Position numbers and translations under genes: made by a program. Below the pieces are notes generated by a model that saw only the letters and a program-made list of their open reading frames with translations, was not told the DNA's origin and did no database searches. This document shows, in pieces, positions 45,199-53,009 of a DNA stretch of 64,000 nt (its first letter is position 1; the number at the start of each line of letters is the position of its first letter). Source of the stretch: Ruminococcus sp. (GTDB lineage Bacteria; Bacillota; Clostridia; Oscillospirales; Ruminococcaceae). The stretch covers positions 1 through 64,000 of the forward strand of contig JAGCYM010000009.1 in the NCBI GenBank assembly GCA_017960805.1, written 5' to 3'.

Positions 45199-46212
45199 GT
45201 GAAAAAATACCTGTTTTATGCGATCTTTCTTAGTTTTGTGATAACTGCAGTTCCGGCTTTCCCTCATTGCATCTGTGGACGTGCTTCAGCCGGTGAAGAG
45301 AAAACTGAATCCGCTTACATACCGGAAGCAGAGATTTCGGATGATAAGGGACTTTCTTCTGAGCCTTACAAGGTGCTTGATGTTTCTTCAGGGAAGATCC
45401 TTATCGTTCCCGTCAGGGAATATGTCATAGGAGCAGTGTGTGCTGAAATGCCGGCGAATTTCGGGACAGAGGCTCTCAAGGCACAGGCGGTTGCGGCGCA
45501 TACTTATGCGGAAAGACAGCGGAATCTTGCCAGAAGTGAGCCGAGATCAGAATTATGCGGAGCTGATTTTTCGAATGATACTTCAAAGTATCAGGGGTAT
45601 TTTACTGATGAAAGGATCAGACAGTATTTCGGTGAGGATTATGATGAATACTATCGCAGAATAAGTGATGCAGCTGATGAAGTATTGTCCTATGTCATTA
45701 CTTATGATGATGAACCGATAATTGCAGCATTTCATTCTATGTCGTCAGGAAGGACTGAGAGCGCAGAAAACGCTTGGGGAGCTCCTGTGGAATATCTCGT
45801 ACCGGTAGACAGTCTTTCAGATATGAAAGCACCGAAATATGAGGAAGAGATCCGTATAGACAAGAATGAATTCCGTCAGAAACTTGAGGAGGCATTTGAT
45901 GGGATAAAACTTGGTGATGATATGACAAAATGGCTTAAAGTTGCTGAAATATCAGAATCCGGAACAGTGCTTACAGCAAGGGCCGGAGACCGAACGGTTA
46001 CAGGCGGTGATGTTCGTAACGCATTAGGGCTGCGTTCAGCTGATTTTGATGTGACTTATGACGATGAGCAGGCTGTAATAAAAACAAGGGGATATGGCCA
46101 TGGTGTCGGAATGAGTCAGTACGGAGCAAACGCCATGGCTTCGGCAGGAAGCACATGGCGTGAGATAATTACTCATTATTATCCGAACTGCAGCATTGAG
46201 TCAGTTTTATAA
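45199..46212 (+). CDS. SpoIID/LytB-domain protein
   Basis: The 337-residue protein starts at GTG 45199, 8 nt after GAGGAG; an in-frame codon at 45094 has no ribosome site. A signal peptide or anchor (MKKYLFYAIFLSFVITAVPAF) is followed by a SpoIID domain: EYVIGAVCAEMPANFGTEAL with the catalytic Glu of lytic transglycosylases, AQAVAAHTYA, HSMSSGRTES and C-terminal GYGHGVGMSQYGANAM. SpoIID breaks glycan strands during engulfment in sporulation (established). With spoVAD and spoVAE also present, spore formation is possible but not proven. Confidence 0.9.
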   Translation: MKKYLFYAIFLSFVITAVPAFPHCICGRASAGEEKTESAYIPEAEISDDKGLSSEPYKVLDVSSGKILIVPVREYVIGAVCAEMPANFGTEALKAQAVAAHTYAERQRNLARSEPRSELCGADFSNDTSKYQGYFTDERIRQYFGEDYDEYYRRISDAADEVLSYVITYDDEPIIAAFHSMSSGRTESAENAWGAPVEYLVPVDSLSDMKAPKYEEEIRIDKNEFRQKLEEAFDGIKLGDDMTKWLKVAEISESGTVLTARAGDRTVTGGDVRNALGLRSADFDVTYDDEQAVIKTRGYGHGVGMSQYGANAMASAGSTWREIITHYYPNCSIESVL

Positions 46213-46232
46213 TGCTTTTTGATGTTTTTCTC

Positions 46233-46261
46233 TTGAAGTTACACTGCAGATGTGGTATAAT
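46233..46261 (+). promoter_or_regulatory. rnhA promoter
   Basis: TTGAAG (46233-46238), 17 bp, TATAAT (46256-46261). Transcription near 46268 would give a short leader holding CAGGAGG. Confidence 0.85.
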
Positions 46262-46295
46262 TGCTGTGTGAAGAAACAATCAGGAGGCGAACGAT

Positions 46296-46736
46296 ATAAA
46301 GACTGTTGAAATGTTTTCGGATGGTGCCTGCAGCGGCAACCCAGGACCAGGCGGATATGGAGCGATATTGAGATATAACGGCAAGGAGAAAGAACTGTCC
46401 GGCGGTGAGAAAATGACCACGAACAACCGAATGGAGCTCCTTGGAGTTATTGAAGGTTTGTCAGCCTTAAAGGAACCCTGTAAAGTGATACTTACTACTG
46501 ACAGCAAGTATGTTGTTGACAGTGTGACAAAAGGCTGGGTTTATGGATGGAAGAAAAAAGGCTGGATAAAGTCGGACAAGAAACCAGCTCTTAATGTCGA
46601 TCTGTGGGAACGTCTTCTGCCTTTGCTGGAAAAGCATGATGTTACATTCAATTGGGTGAAGGGTCATGCAGGTCATCCTGAGAATGAAAGATGTGACAGG
46701 CTTGCTGTGGAACAGCGGGACATATTTTCAAGATAA
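46296..46736 (+). CDS. rnhA: Ribonuclease HI, apparently started at an AUA codon
   Basis: RNase HI of 146 residues removes RNA from RNA-DNA hybrids. Active-site residues are in place: Asp in [14 protein letters not shown], Glu in NNRMELLG, Asp in LTTDSKYV, His in [10 protein letters not shown] and Asp in RCDRLAVE. The only in-frame ATG (46311) would cut the first beta strand and lies 23 nt beyond the ribosome site AGGAGG (46282-46287). ATA at 46296 is 8 nt after that site and gives (M)[11 protein letters not shown], the usual RNase HI start. No ATG, GTG or TTG exists between the upstream stop (46269) and 46311. Either AUA is used, or an ATG mutated or was misread here. Confidence 0.85.
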   Translation: MKTVEMFSDGACSGNPGPGGYGAILRYNGKEKELSGGEKMTTNNRMELLGVIEGLSALKEPCKVILTTDSKYVVDSVTKGWVYGWKKKGWIKSDKKPALNVDLWERLLPLLEKHDVTFNWVKGHAGHPENERCDRLAVEQRDIFSR

Positions 46737-46737
46737 C

Positions 46738-46763
46738 GAAAAAGCGGCTCAACGAGCCGCTTT
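46738..46763 (-). terminator. Terminator of the small gene at 46.8 kb (shared with rnhA)
   Basis: AAAGCGGCTC, 3-nt loop, GAGCCGCTTT with T5 on the minus strand. Confidence 0.88.
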
Positions 46764-46772
46764 AATGTTATA

Positions 46773-46997
46773 TTAGCCGGTGATCTTATCGATGATGCTG
46801 CTTATTTTGCCGCCGATACCGTCAGCGGTAATCTTTGCTTTAACACCGTCAACGATCTTGTTAATCTGATCGTCAGGAAGGTCAACACCGATAACACCTT
46901 CAACAGCTTTTACAGGGTCATTCTTGAACTTGTCAGCGAAGTCCTTGTCGTTCTTAACCTTGTTTACGAGTTCTTCGATTTTTGCTTTGATATCCAT
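46773..46997 (-). CDS. Small helical protein resembling NHLP-type leader peptides (function unknown)
   Basis: The 74-residue protein starts at ATG 46997 (MDIKAKIEELVNKVK); upstream in-frame codons up to 47033 have no ribosome site, while GAAGG lies about 9 nt before this one. It has two helices, then KFKNDPVKAVEGVIGVDLPDD, a pattern (F..x.DP..A...GV.LP) like nitrile-hydratase-type leader peptides of RiPP precursors, and an end DGIGGKISSIIDKITG with a double Gly. No maturase is adjacent. A CPBP protease gene starts divergently 170 nt away. Leader-like resemblance is inference; it could be a plain helical protein. Confidence 0.7.
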   Translation of the reverse strand: MDIKAKIEELVNKVKNDKDFADKFKNDPVKAVEGVIGVDLPDDQINKIVDGVKAKITADGIGGKISSIIDKITG

Positions 46998-47109
46998 AGC
47001 GGAATACCTTCTTTCATATAAAATATTATACATATATCATAGCACTCTTCACAGAAAAAATCAATAGTATAATCCGATTTTTCAAGAAACGCACACAATC
47101 CACGACCGA

Positions 47110-47138
47110 TTGACAGAGGAAAAAAACGATGATATAAT
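47110..47138 (+). promoter_or_regulatory. Consensus promoter of CPBP protease gene 1
   Basis: TTGACA (47110-47115), 17 bp, TATAAT (47133-47138), about 32 nt before the ATG. A second -10-like TATAAT on the opposite strand near 47023-47028 may serve the small gene. Confidence 0.9.
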
Positions 47139-47169
47139 AAAAATAACGTTTTATAGGGGGATTTCCAAT

Positions 47170-48072
47170 ATGCGAAAAATCGCAAAATACCTTATTTTTA
47201 CCTTTGCCGTTTCGTGGCTTTTGATGATATTCGGTGTTCACGACTATGAAAATGCAGGCACAGGAGGAATGATGACTTTCAGCTATGCGATTTCGGCGTC
47301 GATGTTCATTCCGACGATAGGAGCTTTCATAGCTGGAGCAAATTTTCGCGAGCTGGGCTGGAAGCCGAAATTCGGAAAGGGGGCAAGATTCCTTCTTGTC
47401 GCATGGCTTGCTCCGACTGCTTTCGAGCTGGTGGGAGCAGTGGTGTACTATATAGCATTCCCTGACGACTTCGAGACTGCGGGAAATTTCCTCCGTGACA
47501 TCGACTGCGACACCTACATAGAGTGTCAGGAGAGCGGTGGCTCGTACACATGGTACGTGATGCGTGAGATATTTACCTCGTTTACCTCGTTTTTCGTTCT
47601 ACCCTCAGCTGTAATGGGTCTGGGCGAGGAGATAGGCTGGCGCGGCTTTCTCTTCCCCGAGCTGAGAGAGCGTTTCGGCAGGACGAAGTCTGTACTGCTA
47701 GGCGGTGCGATACATGGAGCGTGGCACTTCCCGCTGATGCTCCTTATGGGCTACGAGTACGGCAGACACTACATCGGAGCGCCTGTACTCGGATTGTTTG
47801 CGTTCAGTGTATTCTGCATAACTACTGGCACTATCTCTAACTGGCTATATGAGGAGACGCACTGCATATGGCTGTGCGGACTGTTTCACGGAGCAATCAA
47901 TTCGACGTTCAATCCGTGTATGACAAGGGGCTGCGAGCACTTGGAACGCTCGATATTCGGACCGATGAATATCGGCTTGGTTGCGGGCATTCCGCTTATG
48001 ATAGCCGCATTCTTGATACTCTACTTCCAGAACAAACGCGATGAAGCGGACTTTGAAGGACTCGGCGAATAG
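47170..48072 (+). CDS. CPBP-family intramembrane metalloprotease (CAAX/Abi)
   Basis: The 300-residue membrane protein starts at ATG 47170 (MRKIAKYLIF); the in-frame ATG at 47110 lies in the promoter. Core motifs are LGEEIGWRGFLFPEL (EExxxR) near 156, GAIHGAWHFPLML near 198 with the metal His, and LFHGAINSTFNP near 258. About eight helices. The family processes prenylated proteins or, in bacteria, bacteriocins and regulators (established). Codons are mostly G/C-ending, unlike rnhA or the YkgJ gene, so it may have been acquired. Confidence 0.88.
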   Translation: MRKIAKYLIFTFAVSWLLMIFGVHDYENAGTGGMMTFSYAISASMFIPTIGAFIAGANFRELGWKPKFGKGARFLLVAWLAPTAFELVGAVVYYIAFPDDFETAGNFLRDIDCDTYIECQESGGSYTWYVMREIFTSFTSFFVLPSAVMGLGEEIGWRGFLFPELRERFGRTKSVLLGGAIHGAWHFPLMLLMGYEYGRHYIGAPVLGLFAFSVFCITTGTISNWLYEETHCIWLCGLFHGAINSTFNPCMTRGCEHLERSIFGPMNIGLVAGIPLMIAAFLILYFQNKRDEADFEGLGE

Positions 48073-48075
48073 GAC

Positions 48076-48564
48076 TCATAGCATGCTTTCTTTTTCAAAT
48101 AAAAGCACGGGATAGCCGTCGTAGTAGGGCTTGACTATCTCGGGGTGAAGGTCCGCGTAGGCGAATATCTCGTCTGCCGGGCCTTTTTTCAGAAAGTCCA
48201 CTAGTCCCGAGAGCGGGCGGCTGTACATTTCCCTGCAGATCGAGGCGATGGCGATGGCTCGTCTGCCTCCGACATTCATTATCCTAAACGGCCAAATACG
48301 GCAGTCGAACGGTTTGTCGTCGCCGAGCATACATCCTGTCTCAGTCAGCGCAGGACAGGTGAATAACTCGTTTTCATCAAGTTCCTTAACCTTGAAGATG
48401 AATCCTCCGTCCTTAGAGATGAATTCTGTGTCTGGCTTTTCAGCACATATAAGCTTGCATATTTTTTCAGTGAAAACAGGAGTTTCCCAAACGTCATATC
48501 TGTCAAAAACGCAGCACAGTCTGCATTTGGCGCAGCTCTCACTTTTCAGTATTTTTTTCAGCAA
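48076..48564 (-). CDS. YkgJ-family cysteine-cluster protein
   Basis: The 162-residue protein starts at TTG 48564 behind GGAGG. It carries CAKCRLCCVFDRYDVW near 11-26 and CPALTETGCMLGDDKPFDCRIWPF near 80-103, the Cys set of the YkgJ (zinc or Fe-S cluster) family. It overlaps the glycosyltransferase gene by 26 nt and is co-transcribed. Its function is unknown. Confidence 0.85.
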   Translation of the reverse strand: MLKKILKSESCAKCRLCCVFDRYDVWETPVFTEKICKLICAEKPDTEFISKDGGFIFKVKELDENELFTCPALTETGCMLGDDKPFDCRIWPFRIMNVGGRRAIAIASICREMYSRPLSGLVDFLKKGPADEIFAYADLHPEIVKPYYDGYPVLLFEKESML

Positions 48565-49525
48565 TGTCTTTTCCTCCAGTGTCGTTTATGAATTCAGCAA
48601 CGATGAATCTTGGACGCTGTTTAACTTCAGCGTATATCTTCCCTATATACTCACCTATTATTCCCAGTGCGAGTATCTGTATTCCTCCGATGAGCCAGAT
48701 AGAGCACATAGTGCTTGACCAGCCATATTCTGAGTGACCGAGTATTTTTACGATGAATGCCCAGATGATAGCACCGATACTTATTGCGGACATGATGAAT
48801 CCGATAGCAGTAATAAGTTTGAGAGGTTTTGTGCTGAATGATGTTATTCCATTGATTGCAAAAGAAAGCATTTTCCCAAGAGGGTATTTGCTTTTGCCCG
48901 CAAATCGTTCATGTCTTTCATAATAAACACTGCAGCTCTTAAATCCTATCAGAGGAACAATTCCCCTAAGAAACAGGTTGACCTCTTTGTATTCTGCCAG
49001 TTCTTTAAGTACCCGGGAGCTTATTAAGCGAAAATCCGCATGATTATATATCACGTCCGCTCCCATGATCTTCATGAATTTGTAGAATCCCTCAGCTGTG
49101 AAGCGTTTAAAGAAAGTGTCGGTTTTCCTTGTGCTTCTTACTCCGTAAACGATCTGATTTCCTTCGTAGTATTTTATGAGCATTTCATCTATAGTATTGA
49201 TGTCATCCTGAAGATCAGCATCCATTGTGATTGAAACATCACATATGTCTTTAACAGATATCAGCCCAGCAAGAATGGCGTTCTGATGTCCGCTGTTATG
49301 CGCAAGATCAATTCCTGAAAATACAGGGTCAGTATTATGCAGTTCCTGTATGATACGCCAGGTATTGTCCCTTGAGCCGTCGTTTACAAAAACAACTCTG
49401 CTGTCATCAGATATCAGTCCTGCATCCATAAGAGTTTTATACTTTTCTTTCAGCCTCTTAGCGGTTTCCGGCAGAACTTCCTCTTCATTGAAGCAGGGAA
49501 CTATCATGTATAGTTTATCAGCCAT
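48539..49525 (-). CDS. Polyprenyl-phosphate glycosyltransferase (GT2, GtrB/DPM-like)
   Basis: The 328-residue enzyme has an N-terminal GT2 domain (YMIVPCFNEEEVL, VFVNDGSRDNT, ITMDADLQDD near 100) and two C-terminal membrane helices (about 232-255 and 265-290), the layout of DPM1/GtrB enzymes that put a sugar on undecaprenyl phosphate at the inner membrane face. R-H-E-R-FAGKSKYPLGKM is the usual post-domain motif. It likely supplies a lipid-linked sugar to a surface polymer, perhaps used by the YfhO-type protein. Confidence 0.92.
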   Translation of the reverse strand: MADKLYMIVPCFNEEEVLPETAKRLKEKYKTLMDAGLISDDSRVVFVNDGSRDNTWRIIQELHNTDPVFSGIDLAHNSGHQNAILAGLISVKDICDVSITMDADLQDDINTIDEMLIKYYEGNQIVYGVRSTRKTDTFFKRFTAEGFYKFMKIMGADVIYNHADFRLISSRVLKELAEYKEVNLFLRGIVPLIGFKSCSVYYERHERFAGKSKYPLGKMLSFAINGITSFSTKPLKLITAIGFIMSAISIGAIIWAFIVKILGHSEYGWSSTMCSIWLIGGIQILALGIIGEYIGKIYAEVKQRPRFIVAEFINDTGGKDIAEKNTEK

Positions 49526-49591
49526 GTTATTATCCCCAGTTTTAGAAAGTTTGAAATAATTCTACCACGTTGCTTCAGTTAAGTCAAGCAC

Positions 49592-49620
49592 TTGACAATA
49601 TGGTCCGTATAGGGTAAAAT
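49592..49620 (+). promoter_or_regulatory. Promoter of CPBP protease gene 2
   Basis: TTGACA (49592-49597), 17 bp, TAAAAT (49615-49620), about 30 nt before the ATG, with AAGGAGG in the leader. Confidence 0.85.
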
Positions 49621-49650
49621 TGTCTTAGATTCTGTATAAGGAGGCGGAGT

Positions 49651-50571
49651 ATGCCCGTACTTAAGCCAAAGATGTTCAAAGAATCGGAAAAATCAAATGT
49701 TTCCGAAAATATAATTGCAAACCTGTTAGCATTTTTACTAATAATGGTTGTAATTCTTTTTGCAGAGGCGTTTATACCATGGCTTATGGCTAAGGATGCA
49801 ATAAGCGAGCGAGTAAATGAATTTACAGAGGCAGGTGTTTCACTAGATTTTTCTAAAATTCGTGATATATCCGCAGCTGTCGTTATGGAAAACAAAGTGT
49901 TCATAGCAATGCTGTTCTGTACTGCTTTCGGAACGCTTATAAGTATTTTTTACTGTCGTTTCGGCGAAGCAAGGCCATTACGATCTATGGGCGTAGTTAA
50001 GCGTAAAGCGGGAATACATTATCTGGAGGGAGCACTTGTCGGTGCTGTGCTCATGTCTTCCATAGCTCTTGGTTCAGTAGTTTTCAAAGTTAATGATATC
50101 TCGCTTTGCAAGAATGTAAAGTACGGAACGATACTGCTTATCATTATTGGTTTCGTTATCCAGGGAATGAGCGAGGAGTTCATTTTCAGAGGCTTCCTCA
50201 TGAATACGATCGGTGGACGTCATAATCCTTATGTTGCAATAGGTGTTAGTGCTGTAGCGTTCAGTCTTGCACATTTCCTTAATCCAGGATACAACATCCT
50301 TGTATTCATCAATCTTACTATGTTTGGTGTTTTTGCATCGCTTTATATGATAGCTTTTGATGACATCTGGGGTGCTTGTGCGATACATTCAGTATGGAAC
50401 TTCCTTCAGGGTAGCTTCTATGGTATAAGTGTCAGTGGAACCGGTTCCGTTGAGTCGATATTCCGCACTACGGCAAAGAGTTCTTCCGTAATTCTTACTG
50501 GCGGAAAATTCGGAATAGAAGGCAGTATCTTTACTACGATTGTTCTTGTGGCAGGAATATCAGTGATTTGA
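49651..50571 (+). CDS. CPBP-family intramembrane metalloprotease 2
   Basis: The 306-residue membrane protein has GMSEEFIFRGFLMNTIGGR near 170-188 (EExxxR), VAFSLAHFLNP near 206 with His, and IHSVWNFLQGSFYGI near 248. About eight helices and a charged N-terminus. The last 45 residues are Gly/Ser/Thr-rich. It is single-gene, with its own promoter and terminator. The target is unknown. Confidence 0.88.
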   Translation: MPVLKPKMFKESEKSNVSENIIANLLAFLLIMVVILFAEAFIPWLMAKDAISERVNEFTEAGVSLDFSKIRDISAAVVMENKVFIAMLFCTAFGTLISIFYCRFGEARPLRSMGVVKRKAGIHYLEGALVGAVLMSSIALGSVVFKVNDISLCKNVKYGTILLIIIGFVIQGMSEEFIFRGFLMNTIGGRHNPYVAIGVSAVAFSLAHFLNPGYNILVFINLTMFGVFASLYMIAFDDIWGACAIHSVWNFLQGSFYGISVSGTGSVESIFRTTAKSSSVILTGGKFGIEGSIFTTIVLVAGISVI

Positions 50572-50654
50572 CTGAGACTTTTGAAAGCATCTGATACAGA
50601 AGAAAAATAATGATGTGTTGATTATTAGACTGATTTTGTAGAACGACATAATCA

Positions 50655-50703
50655 AGATGCTACTATCCTTTCAGATTAAAATGAAAGAATAGTGGCATTT
50701 TGT
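50655..50703 (+). terminator. Terminator after CPBP protease gene 2
   Basis: GATGCTACTAT-CCTTTCA, 8-nt loop, TGAAAG-AATAGTGGCAT, then TTTTGTTTAT. The remaining sequence up to 50846 is AT-rich, with no gene; no clear -35/-10 pair for the sulfatase-fold gene was identified. Confidence 0.75.
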
Positions 50704-50846
50704 TTATATCTTATTAATTAGCAAAAGAAAATGTTGCGCAATATTAAGTGTGAAAGATAAAAATGGTTCAAATTTGATTATAAATATTACTGTCATAATA
50801 CAGGAAATACATGTTTTATTCTTTTGGGGGATGGAGAGGAGTAAGT

Positions 50847-52724
50847 ATGAATAATAAGAAACAGATAGCAATTGATAATTTGAAAGTCAATGATAAATCA
50901 GAAGACTCTTCTGAGGCGATATGTGTCAAAAAGAAAAAAATGACAAGAGAACGTGAAATCTCAATACTATTGCTTAGTGTTTCTCTTGTTTTTACGGTAT
51001 GCTTTTTTGTTCCGGTAGATACATTTGTTGCAAATCAGAACGATATTGCTATTAGTGCTCCGCGTCTAATTCTTCCACTTCTAGGAATTGCGATAGTGGC
51101 AACTATATTACTGATAATTATTTTAAATATGCTTTTGCTAATTGATGTAAAACTGTGGAGAGTTGCAGAAGCCTTATTATGCGGATTCCTTATTGCGGGT
51201 TACTGGCAAGTTATGTTTGCAAATGGAAGAATGGTGAAAATATCTGGTGATTCTAATACATATTCTGAGGGAAACATAAAAAATATTATTAACCTAATCG
51301 TTTTCATTTCAATAGTATTCATGCCTTTGGTTATTCTTGCTTTTGCTGAAAAACTTAAAGAGAAAAATTGCAAACAGTATGTTATTAATACAATTACATA
51401 CATATCCGCTATTTTGTTAATAATGCAGAGTGTCGGCCTTGTTGCCGGTGTGCACAAGACAGGAATACTACGCACAGAGGATTCTTTACTAAATAATTAT
51501 CTATCAATGGATGATACCTTGAATCTTAGTAGAGAAAATAATATTATTGTGTTTCTTACCGATCGACTTGATGCCCAGTGGGTGGAAACGGAACTAGACC
51601 AATACCCCGAATTAAAAGCAAGGTTTGAGGGATTTACATTCTACTCAAATAATGTAGGATGCTTTACAAATACATTTCCATCAGTTACAAATATGCTTAC
51701 AAATTATGAGTATAGCGGAGAAGAGTGGACGGATTATTATGAAAAGGCTTGGAAAAGCGAGACTCTTACTAGACGTCTGCACGATAATGGTTACAAGGTA
51801 AATCTTATTATTGATAACCTTACTACATATTCGAGCTTCTATGAAATAGAAGGACAATGCGATAATATGCATTCTTCTGGCCAGCCTGTTGATTTTAATT
51901 ACCTTGGTGAAGATGGCATTGTAAGAACTATGATGAGAATATCTCTTGGGAAACTTTATCCGTACATTGCAAAGAATACATTCCTTGCTGATATGACATC
52001 AGATTTTTCAAATGAGTTCTATCAATTTTCATTAGAAAATGATGCGGCCTTTAGTGGAGCGGTTGGCAAAGCGTCAGATAAGGCGTTTTGTGAATATATA
52101 CAAACACATCCAATGACAACTGATTGCAAACAGAAGACATTTACATTTATTCACCTGAACTTTGCACACGATAATAGTCGGTTTCTTGCTGCTTTAGATC
52201 CTAGCTTTGATGGTAGAATAAACAATGAGAAGAATATGCTTGGCGGATTTAGACTTCTTGAGATTTATTTTGACAAAATGAAAGCAGCTGGTGTTTATGA
52301 CAAGTCGACGGTTATTATTATTGGTGATCATGGTCGAGCACCAGCAGAGATAGAGTATGCAGAATCTAGCAAACTAGCAGATATTGAACTAGATGGAGCT
52401 ATAAGAACAGGAATCCTTATTAAACCGTCGGGGGCTGAGCCACTTCCGCTAGTTGTTGACCACGATTCGGAGCTTTCGAACTCTGAATTTGCTGCTACAG
52501 TACTTGAATATGCAGGTGTTGATAAAAGTGGATTTGGGCCATCATTCATAGAGGTAAAAAATATGGATAAGAAGGATATACCAGAACGTATTCTTCATGT
52601 TTATTGCATTAAGGGGTATGGACGTGTTGATGATATTCTTAAATATAAGGTTGAAGGTGACGCCTCTGATTTTGCAAACTGGGAGGTCATAGAACGCTTT
52701 GGTGTTTCTGTTAAGAATAAATGA
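50847..52724 (+). CDS. Sulfatase-fold membrane protein (LtaS/phosphoglycerol-transferase-like)
   Basis: The 625-residue protein starts at ATG 50847 (MNNKKQIAIDN) behind GAGAGGAG. Four or five membrane helices (about 50-215) are followed by a large external alkaline-phosphatase/sulfatase-fold domain. NIIVFLTDRLDAQWV is the first metal block, TNTFPSVTNMLTNYEYSG holds the likely nucleophile Thr, and STVIIIGDHGRAPAE is the GDHG metal block. The fold includes lipoteichoic acid synthases and phosphoethanolamine transferases. AT-rich codons differ from most of the window, suggesting a recent arrival. A surface-polymer role is inferred. Confidence 0.8.
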   Translation: MNNKKQIAIDNLKVNDKSEDSSEAICVKKKKMTREREISILLLSVSLVFTVCFFVPVDTFVANQNDIAISAPRLILPLLGIAIVATILLIIILNMLLLIDVKLWRVAEALLCGFLIAGYWQVMFANGRMVKISGDSNTYSEGNIKNIINLIVFISIVFMPLVILAFAEKLKEKNCKQYVINTITYISAILLIMQSVGLVAGVHKTGILRTEDSLLNNYLSMDDTLNLSRENNIIVFLTDRLDAQWVETELDQYPELKARFEGFTFYSNNVGCFTNTFPSVTNMLTNYEYSGEEWTDYYEKAWKSETLTRRLHDNGYKVNLIIDNLTTYSSFYEIEGQCDNMHSSGQPVDFNYLGEDGIVRTMMRISLGKLYPYIAKNTFLADMTSDFSNEFYQFSLENDAAFSGAVGKASDKAFCEYIQTHPMTTDCKQKTFTFIHLNFAHDNSRFLAALDPSFDGRINNEKNMLGGFRLLEIYFDKMKAAGVYDKSTVIIIGDHGRAPAEIEYAESSKLADIELDGAIRTGILIKPSGAEPLPLVVDHDSELSNSEFAATVLEYAGVDKSGFGPSFIEVKNMDKKDIPERILHVYCIKGYGRVDDILKYKVEGDASDFANWEVIERFGVSVKNK

Positions 52725-52877
52725 TTATTAGCTTTTTATTTTGAAACAATCTGTTTCGATACTTTTGGCGAGGCGAGTTAAATACATATGTTTAAATAAG
52801 TTCCAGAATTAAGAAATAGTAATAACTGTAAATAGAATATCTCCGTATTTCATCATTTATTTGTCTGTAAAAACGAT

Positions 52878-52967
52878 CTCTAAAAAAGAGCTTGTTAAAA
52901 AATCAATCAACTGTGATATAGCAAACAAATATCACAGAAAGATGTTTTTAACAGGCTCTTTTTAGAG
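52878..52967. repeat. 90-nt nested inverted repeat / bidirectional terminator
   Basis: The outer arms CTCTAAAAAAGAGCTTGTTA (52878 on) and TAACAGGCTCTTTTTAGAG (to 52967) pair over about 23 bp. An inner pair CTGTGATAT (52911-52919) and ATATCACAG (52929-52937) sits inside. It lies between convergent genes and would terminate both, but its size also recalls a small mobile (MITE-like) element. The flanking 52725-52877 and 52968-53009 show no gene. Confidence 0.7.
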
Positions 52968-53009
52968 CTTTTTAACGAGATGTCAGATGATCAATTAATG
53001 ATTAGTCTA

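Noticed and set aside
46311..46736. rnhA starting at ATG 46311
   Set aside because: This is 23 nt past the ribosome site and would remove residues KTVE of the first strand; the AUA at 46296 fits both the site and the family start. Not excluded experimentally.
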